Shown piece by piece: positions 14,645 to 24,115 of a DNA stretch of 32,904 nucleotides. Positions within the stretch are counted from its first letter, which is position 1; each line of letters starts with the position of its first letter. Below the pieces are notes generated by a model. It ran no database searches and was not told the DNA's origin. It saw only the letters and a program-made list of their open reading frames with translations. Source of the stretch: Thermoclostridium caenicola. Its GTDB lineage: Bacteria; Bacillota; Clostridia; DSM-8532. Made by a program: the position numbers and the translations under genes. Where the stretch lies: NCBI RefSeq assembly GCF_900142095.1, contig NZ_FQZP01000030.1, positions 1-32,904 on the forward strand, read 5' to 3'.

Positions 14645-15991
14645 TCATGATTTTTCTTTGACAGGAAGCATGACCAGCGTTTTTATGCGCTCATTCATCT
14701 CGCGATACGAGTTCCAATACGAGGGTTTGATCTTCATGCCGGATTTTTCGGCTACGGATCTGATAAGCGACATGATGCCGTCCGCCGTTTTACCGCATCT
14801 TTTGAGCAGCCATGAATCCGTCACCGACACTATTTCATGGGCCGCCAGGTTGCGTGACATCTCCTCAATGTCGCGCAGTTCTCTTACCTTCTCCGCCAGG
14901 CCCCTATCCGAAAGGAATTCATCCAATACGGGTGCCAGTTGTGCGGATGTATAAACGGAATCTTTATAGCATGAAAACTCTCCATCGAGGATCGCCAGCA
15001 TTTTTGCGCCTGTCTCGTTTTTGCTCAGCATCTCTCTGGTCAGCCAGTACTTCACGGTACCTTTTCTCTCCTTCGCAAGGCAATAATCCTTGATCCTTAT
15101 GCCGCAATACGCCAAAAGAATTGACTCAAACAGATCGAGCACCACCGGGGTAATGCCTCTGATGAAATCCGCATACTCCTGCCTTTCGGCTTTCACCTGA
15201 AGCCAGAGCAAATATTCGAAAACGGCAATCTCATCGCTTTGCTTTATGGGAAAAACATCGTAATGACAGTCCTTCAAAGCCCTTTGGACACCCGGAATGT
15301 CCAGAAGCAATCTGCACTTCGCGGCTTCCAAAAGCTTAATGGCTTCGGGGCAAATCTGCTGCCTGATATCGTTCGCCACAGAGAGAGCCGCGTTATAATC
15401 GTAGACATCCACATGCTTGCAGACAATTGCCTTTTTTATCCTTGCATTGAGGTTCAGGTATGACGAAACGGAGGTACGGTCGACAAAATCTTCCCTGTTG
15501 TCCTCATTGAGCTCCCATAAAGCATCAAAATCATCTACATGTTCGCGGGCAGGGTTGCTTTTTCCTTCCGGCGTGCTCACCTGTATTGGAAGATAGTTTC
15601 TCTCATTAAGCGCCGCAATGGTTTGCAGCGCGCTTTTCATGGCCGGAGTCCCTGAAGAGACATTGACCAATATCTGATGCCCCGGATTTTCTTCTTCCAG
15701 CCGTTTCAGAATGGTTTCAAATTCATTGTAGAAATCATCAAAACGGTGGACTTCAGTGAGATTCCTGTTGATCAACAACTCGACTTGAATATGTATGCCC
15801 AGCAGTTCGCAGAGTTTGGAAATGGAATGACGATAGCGATCATCTTTATCATGGATTTCTGATATTTCCTTGGACAAATAGAGAAGAACTTTTTCCGGAC
15901 GGTATTTTCTGCAAATGTGAAGCATCGCGCCATCATGAAAGTGCGAAATTGGATCCGTCATGCCCACTGGTGAAAACAGGATGTATTTCAT
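14645..15991 (-). CDS. csm6: Csm6, CARF-HEPN ancillary ribonuclease activated by cyclic oligoadenylate
   Basis: A 448-residue Csm6. The N-terminal CARF domain begins MKYILFSPVG and contains VNVSSGTPAMKS (S112-S113-G114-T115), the nucleotide-binding loop. The C-terminal HEPN domain has RNLAAH (R380 to H385), the R-X4-H catalytic pair of HEPN RNases. It is expected to be a cytosolic dimer that degrades RNA non-specifically when Cas10 makes cyclic oligoadenylate, causing dormancy or abortive defence. The ATG at 15991 has AGAGGGG seven bases upstream; the longer frame to 16027 has none. Placing csm6 first in the operon rather than after csm5 is a less common order. A promoter lies at 16069-16096. 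Confidence 0.93.
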   Translation of the reverse strand: MKYILFSPVGMTDPISHFHDGAMLHICRKYRPEKVLLYLSKEISEIHDKDDRYRHSISKLCELLGIHIQVELLINRNLTEVHRFDDFYNEFETILKRLEEENPGHQILVNVSSGTPAMKSALQTIAALNERNYLPIQVSTPEGKSNPAREHVDDFDALWELNEDNREDFVDRTSVSSYLNLNARIKKAIVCKHVDVYDYNAALSVANDIRQQICPEAIKLLEAAKCRLLLDIPGVQRALKDCHYDVFPIKQSDEIAVFEYLLWLQVKAERQEYADFIRGITPVVLDLFESILLAYCGIRIKDYCLAKERKGTVKYWLTREMLSKNETGAKMLAILDGEFSCYKDSVYTSAQLAPVLDEFLSDRGLAEKVRELRDIEEMSRNLAAHEIVSVTDSWLLKRCGKTADGIMSLIRSVAEKSGMKIKPSYWNSYREMNERIKTLVMLPVKEKS

Positions 15992-16068
15992 TACAATACC
16001 CCTCTTTTCCATGAGTTCATGCATCAAAGTATTGAAAGCGATGTTTTGAAATGTGAATACTACACTTG

Positions 16069-16096
16069 TTTATATCCCCAGACTCACGATTTTCAA
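16069..16096 (-). promoter_or_regulatory. Probable promoter of the csm operon
   Basis: TTGAAA (16091-16096) and TATAAA (16069-16074) with 16 bases between, about 70 bases before csm6. Between it and the terminator at 16281 lie roughly 180 bases in which I see no gene and no clear regulatory palindrome. Confidence 0.5.
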
Positions 16097-16280
16097 ACAT
16101 TGACTTTATTCTTATAGTTGCCGTTGTTTATTGCATTCTTTTATAGTTGGTAGGATTCTGGGGTATGAAGTAAGTACATTAAACCTATTCAAAGCTTCAA
16201 CTCTTAAATTCATTTTTCCTTGTGCCATGCCAATCAATTAGCTGAGTTTCGCCTTAAACGGTAAGTTGCGTTATATGCAA

Positions 16281-16306
16281 AAGGAACCGCTTTCTGGCGG
16301 TTCCTT
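16281..16306 (-). terminator. Rho-independent terminator of the lacI-cellobiose phosphorylase operon
   Basis: 10-bp stem AAGGAACCGC / GCGGTTCCTT with a six-base loop, followed on the minus strand by TTTTGC. It lies 60 bases after the phosphorylase stop and separates it from the csm promoter. Confidence 0.8.
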
Positions 16307-16366
16307 TCGTATGTAATGGAATGCATCATATCTTTACTTAGAAGGGATTGGACTTCAACTTCACGC

Positions 16367-18802
16367 TTAGCCCATAACAACCTGGACATCATGCTCCTTG
16401 CCGTCGTTGAAGACAGGCAGGATGTTGCCGGAAATCTCCTTGCCGTCCACGGTGATGGACTTGACGCCCTTCTCCACGTGGTTGGGATTGGAGATGGTGA
16501 TGTTGTAGGTTGCTCCCCTGAACTTGCGCCTTACGGTGTAGCCCTTCCAGTCGGCAGGTATGCAGGGGTTAATCCTCAGTCCGTTGTAATCGGGCTGAAT
16601 ACCCAGAATCCACTGGGAGATGGCGGTGAATGTCCAGGCGGCTGTACCCGTCAGCCAGGAGTTCTTGGCCTCGCCCGGACGTGCGGCAGCCTTACCCGCT
16701 ACCATCTGGGAGTATACGTAGGGCTCCGTCTTATGCAGATCGCTGATGTCCTGCAGGTAGGACGGCGTGATCTTCTTATACAGCTCGAAGGCCCTTGTAC
16801 CACGGCCAACCACGGTTTCCGCACAGATGATCCACGGGTTGTTGTGGCAGAACACGCCTGCGTTTTCCTTGTATCCGGGCGGATAGGAGGTGATTTCACC
16901 CTTGCTCTTGTCATAGCGCTGGTACGGCGGATCGTTCAGCACGATACCGTACGGAGTTTCCAGCCTTTCCTTTACGGCATCCAGCGCCTTGATGGCATAG
17001 CCGTTCTCTACGCCGATACCGGCCATGACGCACATACCCTGGGGCTCGATGAAGATCTGCCCTTCCTCGTTCTCCTTGCTGCCTATCTTCCGACCGAAAG
17101 CGTCGTAGGCTCTCAGGAACCACTCGCCGTCGTAGCCATGCTCATAGATCTTCTGTTTCATCTCTTCAATCAGCTTATCGGCCTTGTCGGCTTCCTCATT
17201 CCTGCCCTTGTACCTGAGCAGCGCCGAGTACTCGGGACCGATGAACACGAACATCCCCGCGATGAATATGGATTCAGCCACACGACCGTTGGGATCGCCA
17301 TAGGTCTGGAAGGACTCGTCGGGCGTGGTGGAGAAGCAGTTCAGGTTGAGGCAGTCATTCCAGTCGGCGCGTCCGATAAGCGGCAGCCCGTGAGGTCCGA
17401 GATTATTGACCACATGGTAGAAGGAACGGGTCAGGTGCTCCAAAAGGGTTGCCGTGTTATTGGGATTGCAGTCGAAGGGAACCTGTTCATCCAGAATGGA
17501 ATAATCCCCGGTCTCCTTTATATAAGCCGCAGTAGCCAGGATCAGCCACAGGGGATCGTCGTTGAAGCCACCGCCAATATCATGGTTACCCTTCTTAGTG
17601 AGGGGCTGGTACTGGTGATAGCAGCCGCCGTCCTCGAACTGGGTGGCAGCGATGTCCAGAATACGCTCCCTGGCCCTTTCCGGGATCTGATGGACGAATC
17701 CGAGAAGGTCCTGATTGGAATCGCGGAATCCCATGCCCCTGCCGATACCCGATTCAAAGTAAGAAGCACTGCGGGACATGTTGAAGGTCACCATGCACTG
17801 ATAGGGATTCCAGATGTTCACCATGCGGTTCAGCTTGTCGTCATCGCTCTTGAGGACATAGACCGAGAGCAGTTCATCCCAGTATGCCCTAAGTTCCTGC
17901 ATGGCCTTGTCCACCTGATCCGGTGACTTAAATTGCTCCTGCATGGCCTTTGCGCGCTTCTTGTTGATCACATTGAGGCTTTCCCACTTCTCTTCTTCCG
18001 GGTTCTCCACATAACCCAGCACGAAGATGATGGTCTTCTCCTCCCCAGCCTTGAGGGTGAGGTCGAAATAGTGGGATGCGATGGGCTGCCAGCCGTGAGC
18101 GATGGAGTTGGTCGCCTGGCCAGCGAGAACCGCCTGCGGGCAGTCAAACCCGTTATACAGGCCGATGAACGCTTCACGGTCGGTATCAAAGCCATCCACA
18201 GGGGTGTTTGCCCAATAGAAGGCATAATGGTTTCTGCGCTCACGGTACTCGGTCTTGTGGTAGATGGCCGAACCTTCCACTTCCACTTCACCGGTTGAGA
18301 AATTGCGCTGGAAATTGGTCATATCGTCCCATGCGTTCCACAGGCACCATTCAATAAAGGAGAACAGCTTGAAATGCTTTTCCCCGTTGCTCTTATTCTT
18401 GATGGTCAGCTGATGCACCTCCCCGTCAAACTTGAGGGGTACGAAAGAAAGCTGGCTAACCGACAGCCCGTTCCTCTCGCCGCGTATCTTGGTATAGCCC
18501 AGTCCGTGCCTGCATTCATAGGCATCCAGGTCTTTTCTGACCGGCATCCAACCCGGTGTCCAGACATCACCGTTATCATTGATGTAGAAATAGCGTCCGC
18601 CATTGTCTACCGGTATATTGTTGTAACGGTATCTGGTCACGCGTCTCAGGCGGGCATCCTTATAGAAACAGTATCCGCCTGAAGTGTTGGATATGAGGCC
18701 AAAGAAGCTCTCATTCCCCAGATAGTTGATCCATGGATAGGGCGTTTTGGGGGTCTCGATGACATACTCTCTGTTTGCATCATCGAAATAGCCGAATCTC
18801 AT
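16367..18802 (-). CDS. cepA: Cellobiose phosphorylase (glycoside hydrolase family 94)
   Basis: The 811-residue protein agrees with clostridial cellobiose phosphorylases in length and throughout the sequence: start [36 protein letters not shown], then the core [37 protein letters not shown] and [14 protein letters not shown], and the end NILPVFNDG. It splits intracellular cellobiose with phosphate into glucose-1-phosphate and glucose, saving ATP in cellulose users. The general-acid aspartate lies in DWND (residues 480-483). The ATG at 18802 has AGGAGG seven bases upstream, and that site overlaps the stop region of the lacI-type gene, so the two are coupled. Longer cellodextrin phosphorylases are less similar. 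Symbol cepA follows Clostridium stercorarium usage. Confidence 0.95.
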   Translation of the reverse strand: MRFGYFDDANREYVIETPKTPYPWINYLGNESFFGLISNTSGGYCFYKDARLRRVTRYRYNNIPVDNGGRYFYINDNGDVWTPGWMPVRKDLDAYECRHGLGYTKIRGERNGLSVSQLSFVPLKFDGEVHQLTIKNKSNGEKHFKLFSFIEWCLWNAWDDMTNFQRNFSTGEVEVEGSAIYHKTEYRERRNHYAFYWANTPVDGFDTDREAFIGLYNGFDCPQAVLAGQATNSIAHGWQPIASHYFDLTLKAGEEKTIIFVLGYVENPEEEKWESLNVINKKRAKAMQEQFKSPDQVDKAMQELRAYWDELLSVYVLKSDDDKLNRMVNIWNPYQCMVTFNMSRSASYFESGIGRGMGFRDSNQDLLGFVHQIPERARERILDIAATQFEDGGCYHQYQPLTKKGNHDIGGGFNDDPLWLILATAAYIKETGDYSILDEQVPFDCNPNNTATLLEHLTRSFYHVVNNLGPHGLPLIGRADWNDCLNLNCFSTTPDESFQTYGDPNGRVAESIFIAGMFVFIGPEYSALLRYKGRNEEADKADKLIEEMKQKIYEHGYDGEWFLRAYDAFGRKIGSKENEEGQIFIEPQGMCVMAGIGVENGYAIKALDAVKERLETPYGIVLNDPPYQRYDKSKGEITSYPPGYKENAGVFCHNNPWIICAETVVGRGTRAFELYKKITPSYLQDISDLHKTEPYVYSQMVAGKAAARPGEAKNSWLTGTAAWTFTAISQWILGIQPDYNGLRINPCIPADWKGYTVRRKFRGATYNITISNPNHVEKGVKSITVDGKEISGNILPVFNDGKEHDVQVVMG

Positions 18803-18814
18803 AAGTTAACCTCC

Positions 18815-19867
18815 TCATGTATTTATCGTAGTGCAGGATTCACGGACAACCAATCCTACATCGGCGTTATAAACCATAAACCTTGGTTTATCGGATTCAA
18901 TCAGCTCTTCCAGCATCTCCAGGGCCTTCTTCGCCATATCAAAGAAGGGTATCCTCACCGTCGTCAGAGCTGGTTTAACAATGGAAGATGCAAGGGCATC
19001 ATCATACCCAACGATGGATATATCTTCAGGAACCCTGATGCCATGCCGCTTAAAGGCCTCCATGGCCGCCAGCGCCATTTCGTCATTGGATGCTATCATG
19101 GCGGTGGGAAGTTTACCGCTGGCAATCAGGCTTTCAACCTCAGAGACCGTCGACCTGCCGGTAAAATCCCCTTTCAGCATATAGCGCTCATCCAGGGTCA
19201 AACCATGGCTTTCAAGCCTTTTTACAAAGCTTTCGCGTCTTTTCAGACCTGAATAGGTGGTCGTTCTTCCCGTGATCATGCCGATCTCTCGATGTCCCAG
19301 TTCAACCAGGTAGTCCACCGCCGCATGGATGCCTTGCTCATCATCGGAGTTGATCACCGCAATCCTGGCCTTTGGATTGGCGATCTTCCGAATCTCTTCC
19401 GGATCGCAGTCCATCAGCACGATGGGGTGAGAAATCTTGCTCAGGATGGATTCTATCTCCTGGCTCTTTTCCGTACCGATGATGATACCGCCGTCGATCC
19501 GCTTTTGTGAGAAGGTCTGGCGGATGCGCCAGCTCTCATCGGGATTGTATACGGTGTGAACCAGCATGTAATAGCCCATGGAGTTTCCGATATCCACAAA
19601 AGCGTCCACCAGCGGCGCAAAATAGCTGTTGCCATAGATTCGGTACGGGCTCTGGATGTCATATATGCTGTATAAAAACAGCCCAATGGTGTTGGTCCTT
19701 TTTCCAGCAAGTACACGGGCTGAAAGATTGGGCTCATAATTATACTCCCTGATGACCTTCATGACCCGTTCCCGCGTCTTCTCAGGCACATTGGGGTAGT
19801 TGTTGATCACTCTGGATACGGTGCTTCTGGACACTCCAGCGAGCCTTGCTATTTCTTCACTCTTCAT
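18815..19867 (-). CDS. LacI-family transcriptional repressor
   Basis: A 350-residue LacI-type repressor. Residues 3-22 are the helix-turn-helix (EEIARLAGVSRSTVSRVINN), followed by the hinge helix (LSARVLAGKRTNTIGL) and a periplasmic-binding-protein-like sugar-sensing domain (IDGGIIIGTE, VVDYLVELGHREIGMI-like segment, AMIASNDEMALAAMEA, VPEDISIVGYDD). It lies 12 bases before the cellobiose phosphorylase gene on the same transcript, and a palindromic operator lies between its promoter and start, so it is likely an autoregulated repressor relieved by cellobiose or a derived sugar; the inducer is inferred, not seen. ATG at 19867 with GGTGG upstream. Confidence 0.93.
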   Translation of the reverse strand: MKSEEIARLAGVSRSTVSRVINNYPNVPEKTRERVMKVIREYNYEPNLSARVLAGKRTNTIGLFLYSIYDIQSPYRIYGNSYFAPLVDAFVDIGNSMGYYMLVHTVYNPDESWRIRQTFSQKRIDGGIIIGTEKSQEIESILSKISHPIVLMDCDPEEIRKIANPKARIAVINSDDEQGIHAAVDYLVELGHREIGMITGRTTTYSGLKRRESFVKRLESHGLTLDERYMLKGDFTGRSTVSEVESLIASGKLPTAMIASNDEMALAAMEAFKRHGIRVPEDISIVGYDDALASSIVKPALTTVRIPFFDMAKKALEMLEELIESDKPRFMVYNADVGLVVRESCTTINT

Positions 19868-19881
19868 GGAACCACCGTGGG

Positions 19882-19899
19882 AATAAACGCGCGTTCATT
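19882..19899 (-). promoter_or_regulatory. LacI-type operator of the lacI-cepA operon
   Basis: An 18-bp palindrome with nine-base half sites differing at one base (AATGAACGC and GCGTTTATT on the minus strand), centred on a CpG-type step as in LacI/GalR operators. It lies just downstream of the -10 box, where a bound repressor would block transcription. Confidence 0.65.
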
Positions 19900-19906
19900 G
19901 CCAATA

Positions 19907-19935
19907 ATTATATAATAAAGATACAATAAATTCAA
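19907..19935 (-). promoter_or_regulatory. Sigma-A-type promoter of the lacI-cepA operon
   Basis: TTGAAT (19930-19935) and a perfect TATAAT (19907-19912) with 17 bases between, about 40 bases before the lacI start. Confidence 0.8.
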
Positions 19936-20059
19936 GGTTAAATACAATTCTTATGCTTTTTAGCCAGCAACCTGACGGTTAAGTCAAATCATCCCTCCCG
20001 GCATTTTTTCCGGAAGACCTGTCATTCACACATCAAACGATTTTATACATGAGCGTAAG

Positions 20060-20087
20060 AAGGCCCATCCATCAAGGAATGGGCCTT
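20060..20087 (-). terminator. Terminator after the MATE exporter gene
   Basis: Nine-bp stem AAGGCCCAT / ATGGGCCTT. The T tract is better on the plus strand (CCTTTTTC) than on the minus (CCTTCTTAC), but only the MATE gene, on the minus strand, ends here. Confidence 0.65.
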
Positions 20088-20091
20088 TTTC

Positions 20092-21492
20092 TTAAGCGTT
20101 ATCGGCAGAAACGGCAACTTCCTCATCCCGCGGCAGATCGTGGACCAGGTTGTGCAGCCACTTGTTTGAGAGCAACCGTATAATTCCGAAGATGCACTTT
20201 GCCACCTCTTCCAGATTGATCATGGCCATGACCAGGAATACCGGAAGGGCAAAGACCTCCACCCCCAGATAAGCCATGGGAAGTCCGATGAGCCAGGGAG
20301 CCCCCACATCCACAAACATGGCAAACAACGTATCGCCACCACCCCGGCATACGCCTATAATCATGACGATGTTGATAACCTTGGGGATGGTATAGGCCGC
20401 ATAAACATATACCGCCTTCCTGCAGATCTCCAGGGTTTCGGCGCTGATATTGAAAAGGCCTAAGAACAGCGGCATAACAGCTATCATGAGAAGCCCTGTC
20501 ACAACGCCAAACCCTACGCTCACAACCACCGAGCGTTTGGCATAAACCCTTGCCGTGTCGTCCTCGTTGGCACCAATCATGTTGCCGACAATGGCCCCGC
20601 AGGCGTTGCCCAGGCCGGCAAACAAAGAGAAGAATATACTGTTAACGACTTCCATGATCTGGACAGTCGCCACAGCCTCGGTACCAAGCTTACCGTAGAA
20701 ATAGGTATACCCGGTAACGCCGATGGCCCAAAGCAACTCATTGGTGATAACAGGTGATACGGACCGGGCAAAGCGTTTCAGGAACTGGGCGGAATAACCT
20801 CTGAACTCGGAGAGTTTAGCAGCCAGCTCAAACTTGTTCTTATAGATCAACCTCAACAGGATCACGCATTCAATTAAGCGGGCTCCCAAGGTGGCCACCG
20901 CTGCTCCGGCAATGCCCATCCTGGGCATCCCCAGTTTGCCATATACCAGGAGGTAGGTAAACACGGTATTAAAGGTAAGCGCCGTAGCGCTGGCAACCAG
21001 CGGAATCCTGGTACGTCCCACGCCCCTCGACTGCATACCGTAGGATGAGGTAACCGCGCTTATGGGAAAGGATACAGCGGCTATCCTGAGATAAACTGCG
21101 CCCAGGCTGATCACCAACGGATCATTGGAAAACAATGCAATAAACCATTCCGGGAACAAGAGTCCTACCAGGGTGAACGGAACAGCCACCGTTATACCGA
21201 TTATAAGGCTCAGGCCCAAAACCTTCCGGACACTCTGCAGGTCTTTTTTACCCCAGAACTGTGCACTGAAGATATTGGCACCGCTGTTGATGCCAAACAG
21301 GAACAGGTTGAAAACAAAGCTCAGCTTATTGGCTATGCCCACAGCCGCGATATTGGCTTCACCAAGGCCTCCGATCACGATGTTATCCACCATGTTGAGG
21401 CCGTTGAAGATCAGGTTTTGAAGGGCTATGGGCAGGCCGATGGCAATCATCAGGTTCCAGAATCTTCTGTCCTTTAAATCTAATACTTTCAT
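20092..21492 (-). CDS. MATE family efflux transporter
   Basis: A 466-residue membrane protein with about twelve hydrophobic helices and the two-fold repeat of MATE exporters: LMIAIGLPIALQNLIFNGLNMVDNIVIGGLG at the N-terminus and RFARSVSPVITNELLWAIGVTGYTYFYGKLG at the start of the second half, plus the GINSGANIFSAQFWG loop. Such proteins export drugs or metabolites using a Na+ or H+ gradient; the substrate is unknown. The ATG at 21492 (MKVLDLKDRRF) has GGAGG five bases upstream; a longer frame to 21525 lacks a site. It is flanked by terminators on both sides, so it is probably monocistronic. Confidence 0.92.
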   Translation of the reverse strand: MKVLDLKDRRFWNLMIAIGLPIALQNLIFNGLNMVDNIVIGGLGEANIAAVGIANKLSFVFNLFLFGINSGANIFSAQFWGKKDLQSVRKVLGLSLIIGITVAVPFTLVGLLFPEWFIALFSNDPLVISLGAVYLRIAAVSFPISAVTSSYGMQSRGVGRTRIPLVASATALTFNTVFTYLLVYGKLGMPRMGIAGAAVATLGARLIECVILLRLIYKNKFELAAKLSEFRGYSAQFLKRFARSVSPVITNELLWAIGVTGYTYFYGKLGTEAVATVQIMEVVNSIFFSLFAGLGNACGAIVGNMIGANEDDTARVYAKRSVVVSVGFGVVTGLLMIAVMPLFLGLFNISAETLEICRKAVYVYAAYTIPKVINIVMIIGVCRGGGDTLFAMFVDVGAPWLIGLPMAYLGVEVFALPVFLVMAMINLEEVAKCIFGIIRLLSNKWLHNLVHDLPRDEEVAVSADNA

Positions 21493-21558
21493 AGGTTCCT
21501 CCGGAATGTCCCGCGTTTCCTGCATCAGTTAAATTTTATCGGATTATAAAGACAAAAA

Positions 21559-21578
21559 CCCTGTCGCTGGCAACAGGG
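21559..21578 (-). terminator. Rho-independent terminator after dpaB
   Basis: Six-bp stem CCCTGT / ACAGGG with an eight-base loop, followed on the minus strand by TTTTTGTCTTT. It lies 104 bases after the dpaB stop and before the MATE gene. Confidence 0.75.
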
Positions 21579-21682
21579 ATGTCTATACAGTATTGCACGA
21601 TTGGAACCGGGTTGTCAAGATGATTTTCCTGACGATTCTCTGTATCGTTCAGATGATCTTAATGCCTTACCATCTGACGGGA

Positions 21683-22261
21683 TCATACCAGGATGGGCTG
21701 GATTTGCCTGCCTTCCAGGGCCTGTTCAACGGTGGGCACTATCATCCCGAACTTGGCGATCAGGGAGTTGCTCTTCTTCTCCGGATCGTCCTGCCCAAAA
21801 GGTACAAAATAGATGTTTTTCGTGTTCAGGAGAATGCCCAGGTTCTTGGCGTTGGCTCCGAGCCCGTCGTTGGTGGCAATGGCCAGAACGACCGGCTTCT
21901 GGTTCCGCAGCTGGGCTTTAACGGCCATGGTGACCGGCGTATCGGTAATGCCGTTGGCAATTTTGCTCAGCGTGTTGCCGGTGCATGGAGCAACAACAAT
22001 CAAATCCAACAGCTTTTTCGGGCCTATTGGTTCAGCTTCCGTGATGGTATCGATACAGTCCTTGCCCGTAACCAGTTCAATGCGTCTCCGGAATTCATCG
22101 GCGCGGCCGAACCGGGTATTGGTGGTAGCTACCGTGGTGGACAGGATGGGAAAAACCTCCGCTCCCAGAAAAACAAGCCTTTCCAGCTCAATCAAGACTT
22201 CGGAAAGGGTGCAGAAGGATCCCGTAACCGCAAAACCTATGCGTTTTCCGCTCAGCGTCAT
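21683..22261 (-). CDS. dpaB: Dipicolinate synthase subunit B
   Basis: A 192-residue flavoprotein-fold subunit (SpoVFB) that with DpaA makes dipicolinic acid, the spore-core chelate, from dihydrodipicolinate in the mother cell during sporulation. The start LSGKRIGFAVTGSFCT, the middle LLDLIVVAPCTGNTLSKIANGITD and the later IATNDGLGANAKN are characteristic; length fits. The ATG overlaps the dpaA stop as ATGA, with GGAGGTG seven bases upstream. Confidence 0.95.
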   Translation of the reverse strand: MTLSGKRIGFAVTGSFCTLSEVLIELERLVFLGAEVFPILSTTVATTNTRFGRADEFRRRIELVTGKDCIDTITEAEPIGPKKLLDLIVVAPCTGNTLSKIANGITDTPVTMAVKAQLRNQKPVVLAIATNDGLGANAKNLGILLNTKNIYFVPFGQDDPEKKSNSLIAKFGMIVPTVEQALEGRQIQPILV

Positions 22262-23136
22262 GACAGAACACCTCCCTCTTCCTCAAGGATGTTGTAAATC
22301 GTACGCCTGATGATATCGCCGGCAGTCATGGGGGCAACCTTTCCGGGCAGCGAAAGGGCCCATCTGACCTTGAGGCCAATCGCCTCGGCTGCCTTAAAGT
22401 CAATTCCGCCGGGTGCTGAGGCCAAATCCAGTAAGAAGCAATCGTTGCGTACCTTTTCGAGGATATCCTTCGTTATGACGAGGGCCGGTACTGTATTGAC
22501 GATGGCGTCCATATCCGACACAAAGCGCGCCAGATGGTGTATGGGCACGGGCTTGTATCCATGGGCTTCAATCCAGGCGATATCGGCATATTGCCTGGCT
22601 GCGGCCCAGACTTCGGCGCCAAAACCATGGAGCAGCCTTGCCAGGTTCTTGCCAATCCGGCCATAACCCACGATGAGTATACGGCTGCCCAGAAGGGTAA
22701 TGGGCATTTCCTGCAACAGGATGCCGACCGCTCCCTCCGCCGTGGCAGCGGCGTTCAGAACGGCCATCTCCTCCCGATCCAACAGATCGGTGTATCTCAC
22801 CTTTTTTTGCTCCAGCTGTTCCTTAACCTGCTGTGTTAGCCTTCCTGCGATCAGATGAGCGCCCTCGGGGATCTTTTCAAGGAACTCGCTGAAGCAGAGT
22901 TTTTCTTTTGCCAAAGGCATGTTTAAGAAACCGTTATCACTCAACAGAGGAATCCCTCCTACCACCACGCGGGAGCCCTCCAGGACAAAATCCAGCGGTG
23001 AACTCTTCAGTGCCCATGGTTTGCCGCTCTTTTCAAATCCATATATCTCAACATACTGGTAATCCTTTTTCAGGAGATCGGCAAGATAGACATTCCGCAT
23101 ATCACCGCCAATGATTGCGAACTTTTTTCTGAGCAA
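22258..23136 (-). CDS. dpaA: Dipicolinate synthase subunit A
   Basis: A 292-residue subunit (SpoVFA) with an N-terminal domain (FAIIGGDMRNVYLADLL) and a C-terminal NAD-binding Rossmann domain (GSRILIVGYGRIGKNLARLL, GxGxxG kept). It is the oxidoreductase partner of DpaB in dipicolinate synthesis. The frame is open to 23235, but I start at TTG 23136 (MLRKKFAIIGG), because GGGGAGG lies eight bases upstream and family members begin here. A late-sporulation sigma-K-like promoter is possible upstream (AC, 17 bases, CATAAACT), but the consensus is too loose to be sure. Presence of dpaAB indicates a spore former. Confidence 0.94.
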   Translation of the reverse strand: MLRKKFAIIGGDMRNVYLADLLKKDYQYVEIYGFEKSGKPWALKSSPLDFVLEGSRVVVGGIPLLSDNGFLNMPLAKEKLCFSEFLEKIPEGAHLIAGRLTQQVKEQLEQKKVRYTDLLDREEMAVLNAAATAEGAVGILLQEMPITLLGSRILIVGYGRIGKNLARLLHGFGAEVWAAARQYADIAWIEAHGYKPVPIHHLARFVSDMDAIVNTVPALVITKDILEKVRNDCFLLDLASAPGGIDFKAAEAIGLKVRWALSLPGKVAPMTAGDIIRRTIYNILEEEGGVLS

Positions 23137-23219
23137 AGCCTTACCCTCCCCTTTAGGTGGCCTGATATTACAGTTTATGAAAAGGGGATGTTTCTGGTGT
23201 ATGCCGTAAAAACGCAATA

Positions 23220-23241
23220 AAGCCGGTTTTGGCACCGGCTT
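23220..23241 (-). terminator. Rho-independent terminator after nrdG
   Basis: Eight-bp stem AAGCCGGT / ACCGGCTT with a six-base loop; on the minus strand TTTATTGCGTTTTT follows. It separates the nrd operon from dpaAB. Confidence 0.78.
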
Positions 23242-23309
23242 AAGAATCTCTGAAGCATGTCTATAAAGGAATCTTCATCATCGAATGGAAATGTGCTTTG
23301 AGAACCTTT

Positions 23310-24008
23310 TCACACCAGCAGGAATTCGCCTCTTAGCTGCATATGGGCAACCTTGTCCGCGATATGGGTACGAACAGAACTGGACAGGCTCCGCTTTTCA
23401 ACACGGCCTGTATATCGCCCGCTGGACGGATCCACCTCACGGTACTGCTGGAGGACATACTTTCTCGCTCCCCTGATGAGCGCCGCAATATCCAACAGAT
23501 CCCCCTGCTCCAGTTGCGGTGTGTAAGTTGTGCGGAATTCGTAGTCCACGCTGCCCCTTTGCAGAATCTCAATGCTGTGCTGAAGATCTTCCACATTGAC
23601 CGGCGAACAGCAAACCTGGCGGTATTTGCAGAACGGCGCCTTGATGTCCATGGCCACATAATCCAGCAGTTTGTCCTGGATAAGGGTCTCTAAAACATCA
23701 GGGTTTGTGCCGTTGGTGTCAAGCTTGATGAGAAAGCCCATATCCCTGGCGCGCCGGACGAAACGATGCAGATCCTTTTGCAATGTGGGTTCGCCACCCG
23801 ATATGACCACCGCGTCCAGAAGACCGCGGCGCCTTTCAAGGAAGGCAAACACTTCCTCCTCGGAGATGCCCCCGCTTTCCCCGGAACCTATGAGGCAGCG
23901 GTTATGGCAATAGCCGCAGTTCATATTGCAGCCCTGCGTGAATACAACGGCTGCCAGCTTTTCGGGATAATCCACCAGAGAGTTTTTCTGAAGTCCGGCA
24001 ATTTTCAT
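23310..24008 (-). CDS. nrdG: Anaerobic ribonucleotide reductase activating protein
   Basis: A 232-residue radical-SAM enzyme that installs the glycyl radical on NrdD. The CX3CX2C cluster is C27-NMN-C31-GY-C34 (GCNMNCGYCHN), followed by VVISGGEPTLQ, the SAM-binding glycine stretch, and KLDTNGTNP. The N-terminus MKIAGLQKNSLVDYPEKLA is typical of this subgroup. I start at ATG 24008 although the best ribosome site (GGAGG) is 14 bases away; an upstream frame to 24086 has no family similarity. It follows nrdD by 107 bases. Confidence 0.93.
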   Translation of the reverse strand: MKIAGLQKNSLVDYPEKLAAVVFTQGCNMNCGYCHNRCLIGSGESGGISEEEVFAFLERRRGLLDAVVISGGEPTLQKDLHRFVRRARDMGFLIKLDTNGTNPDVLETLIQDKLLDYVAMDIKAPFCKYRQVCCSPVNVEDLQHSIEILQRGSVDYEFRTTYTPQLEQGDLLDIAALIRGARKYVLQQYREVDPSSGRYTGRVEKRSLSSSVRTHIADKVAHMQLRGEFLLV

Positions 24009-24115
24009 CGCTGGGAAACCTACCTCCAACAAAGATGCGAAGCCCGTGGTCCTGAATGAGAAAGATTCAGCCAATTGGGACATCAATCATATTTGCTTTC
24101 CCGGAAAGCACATCA

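Noticed and set aside
16316-17926. 536-codon open frame on the plus strand opposite the phosphorylase gene
   Set aside because: It is antisense to a fully conserved GH94 gene; long open antisense frames follow from its codon use. No ribosome site or family similarity.
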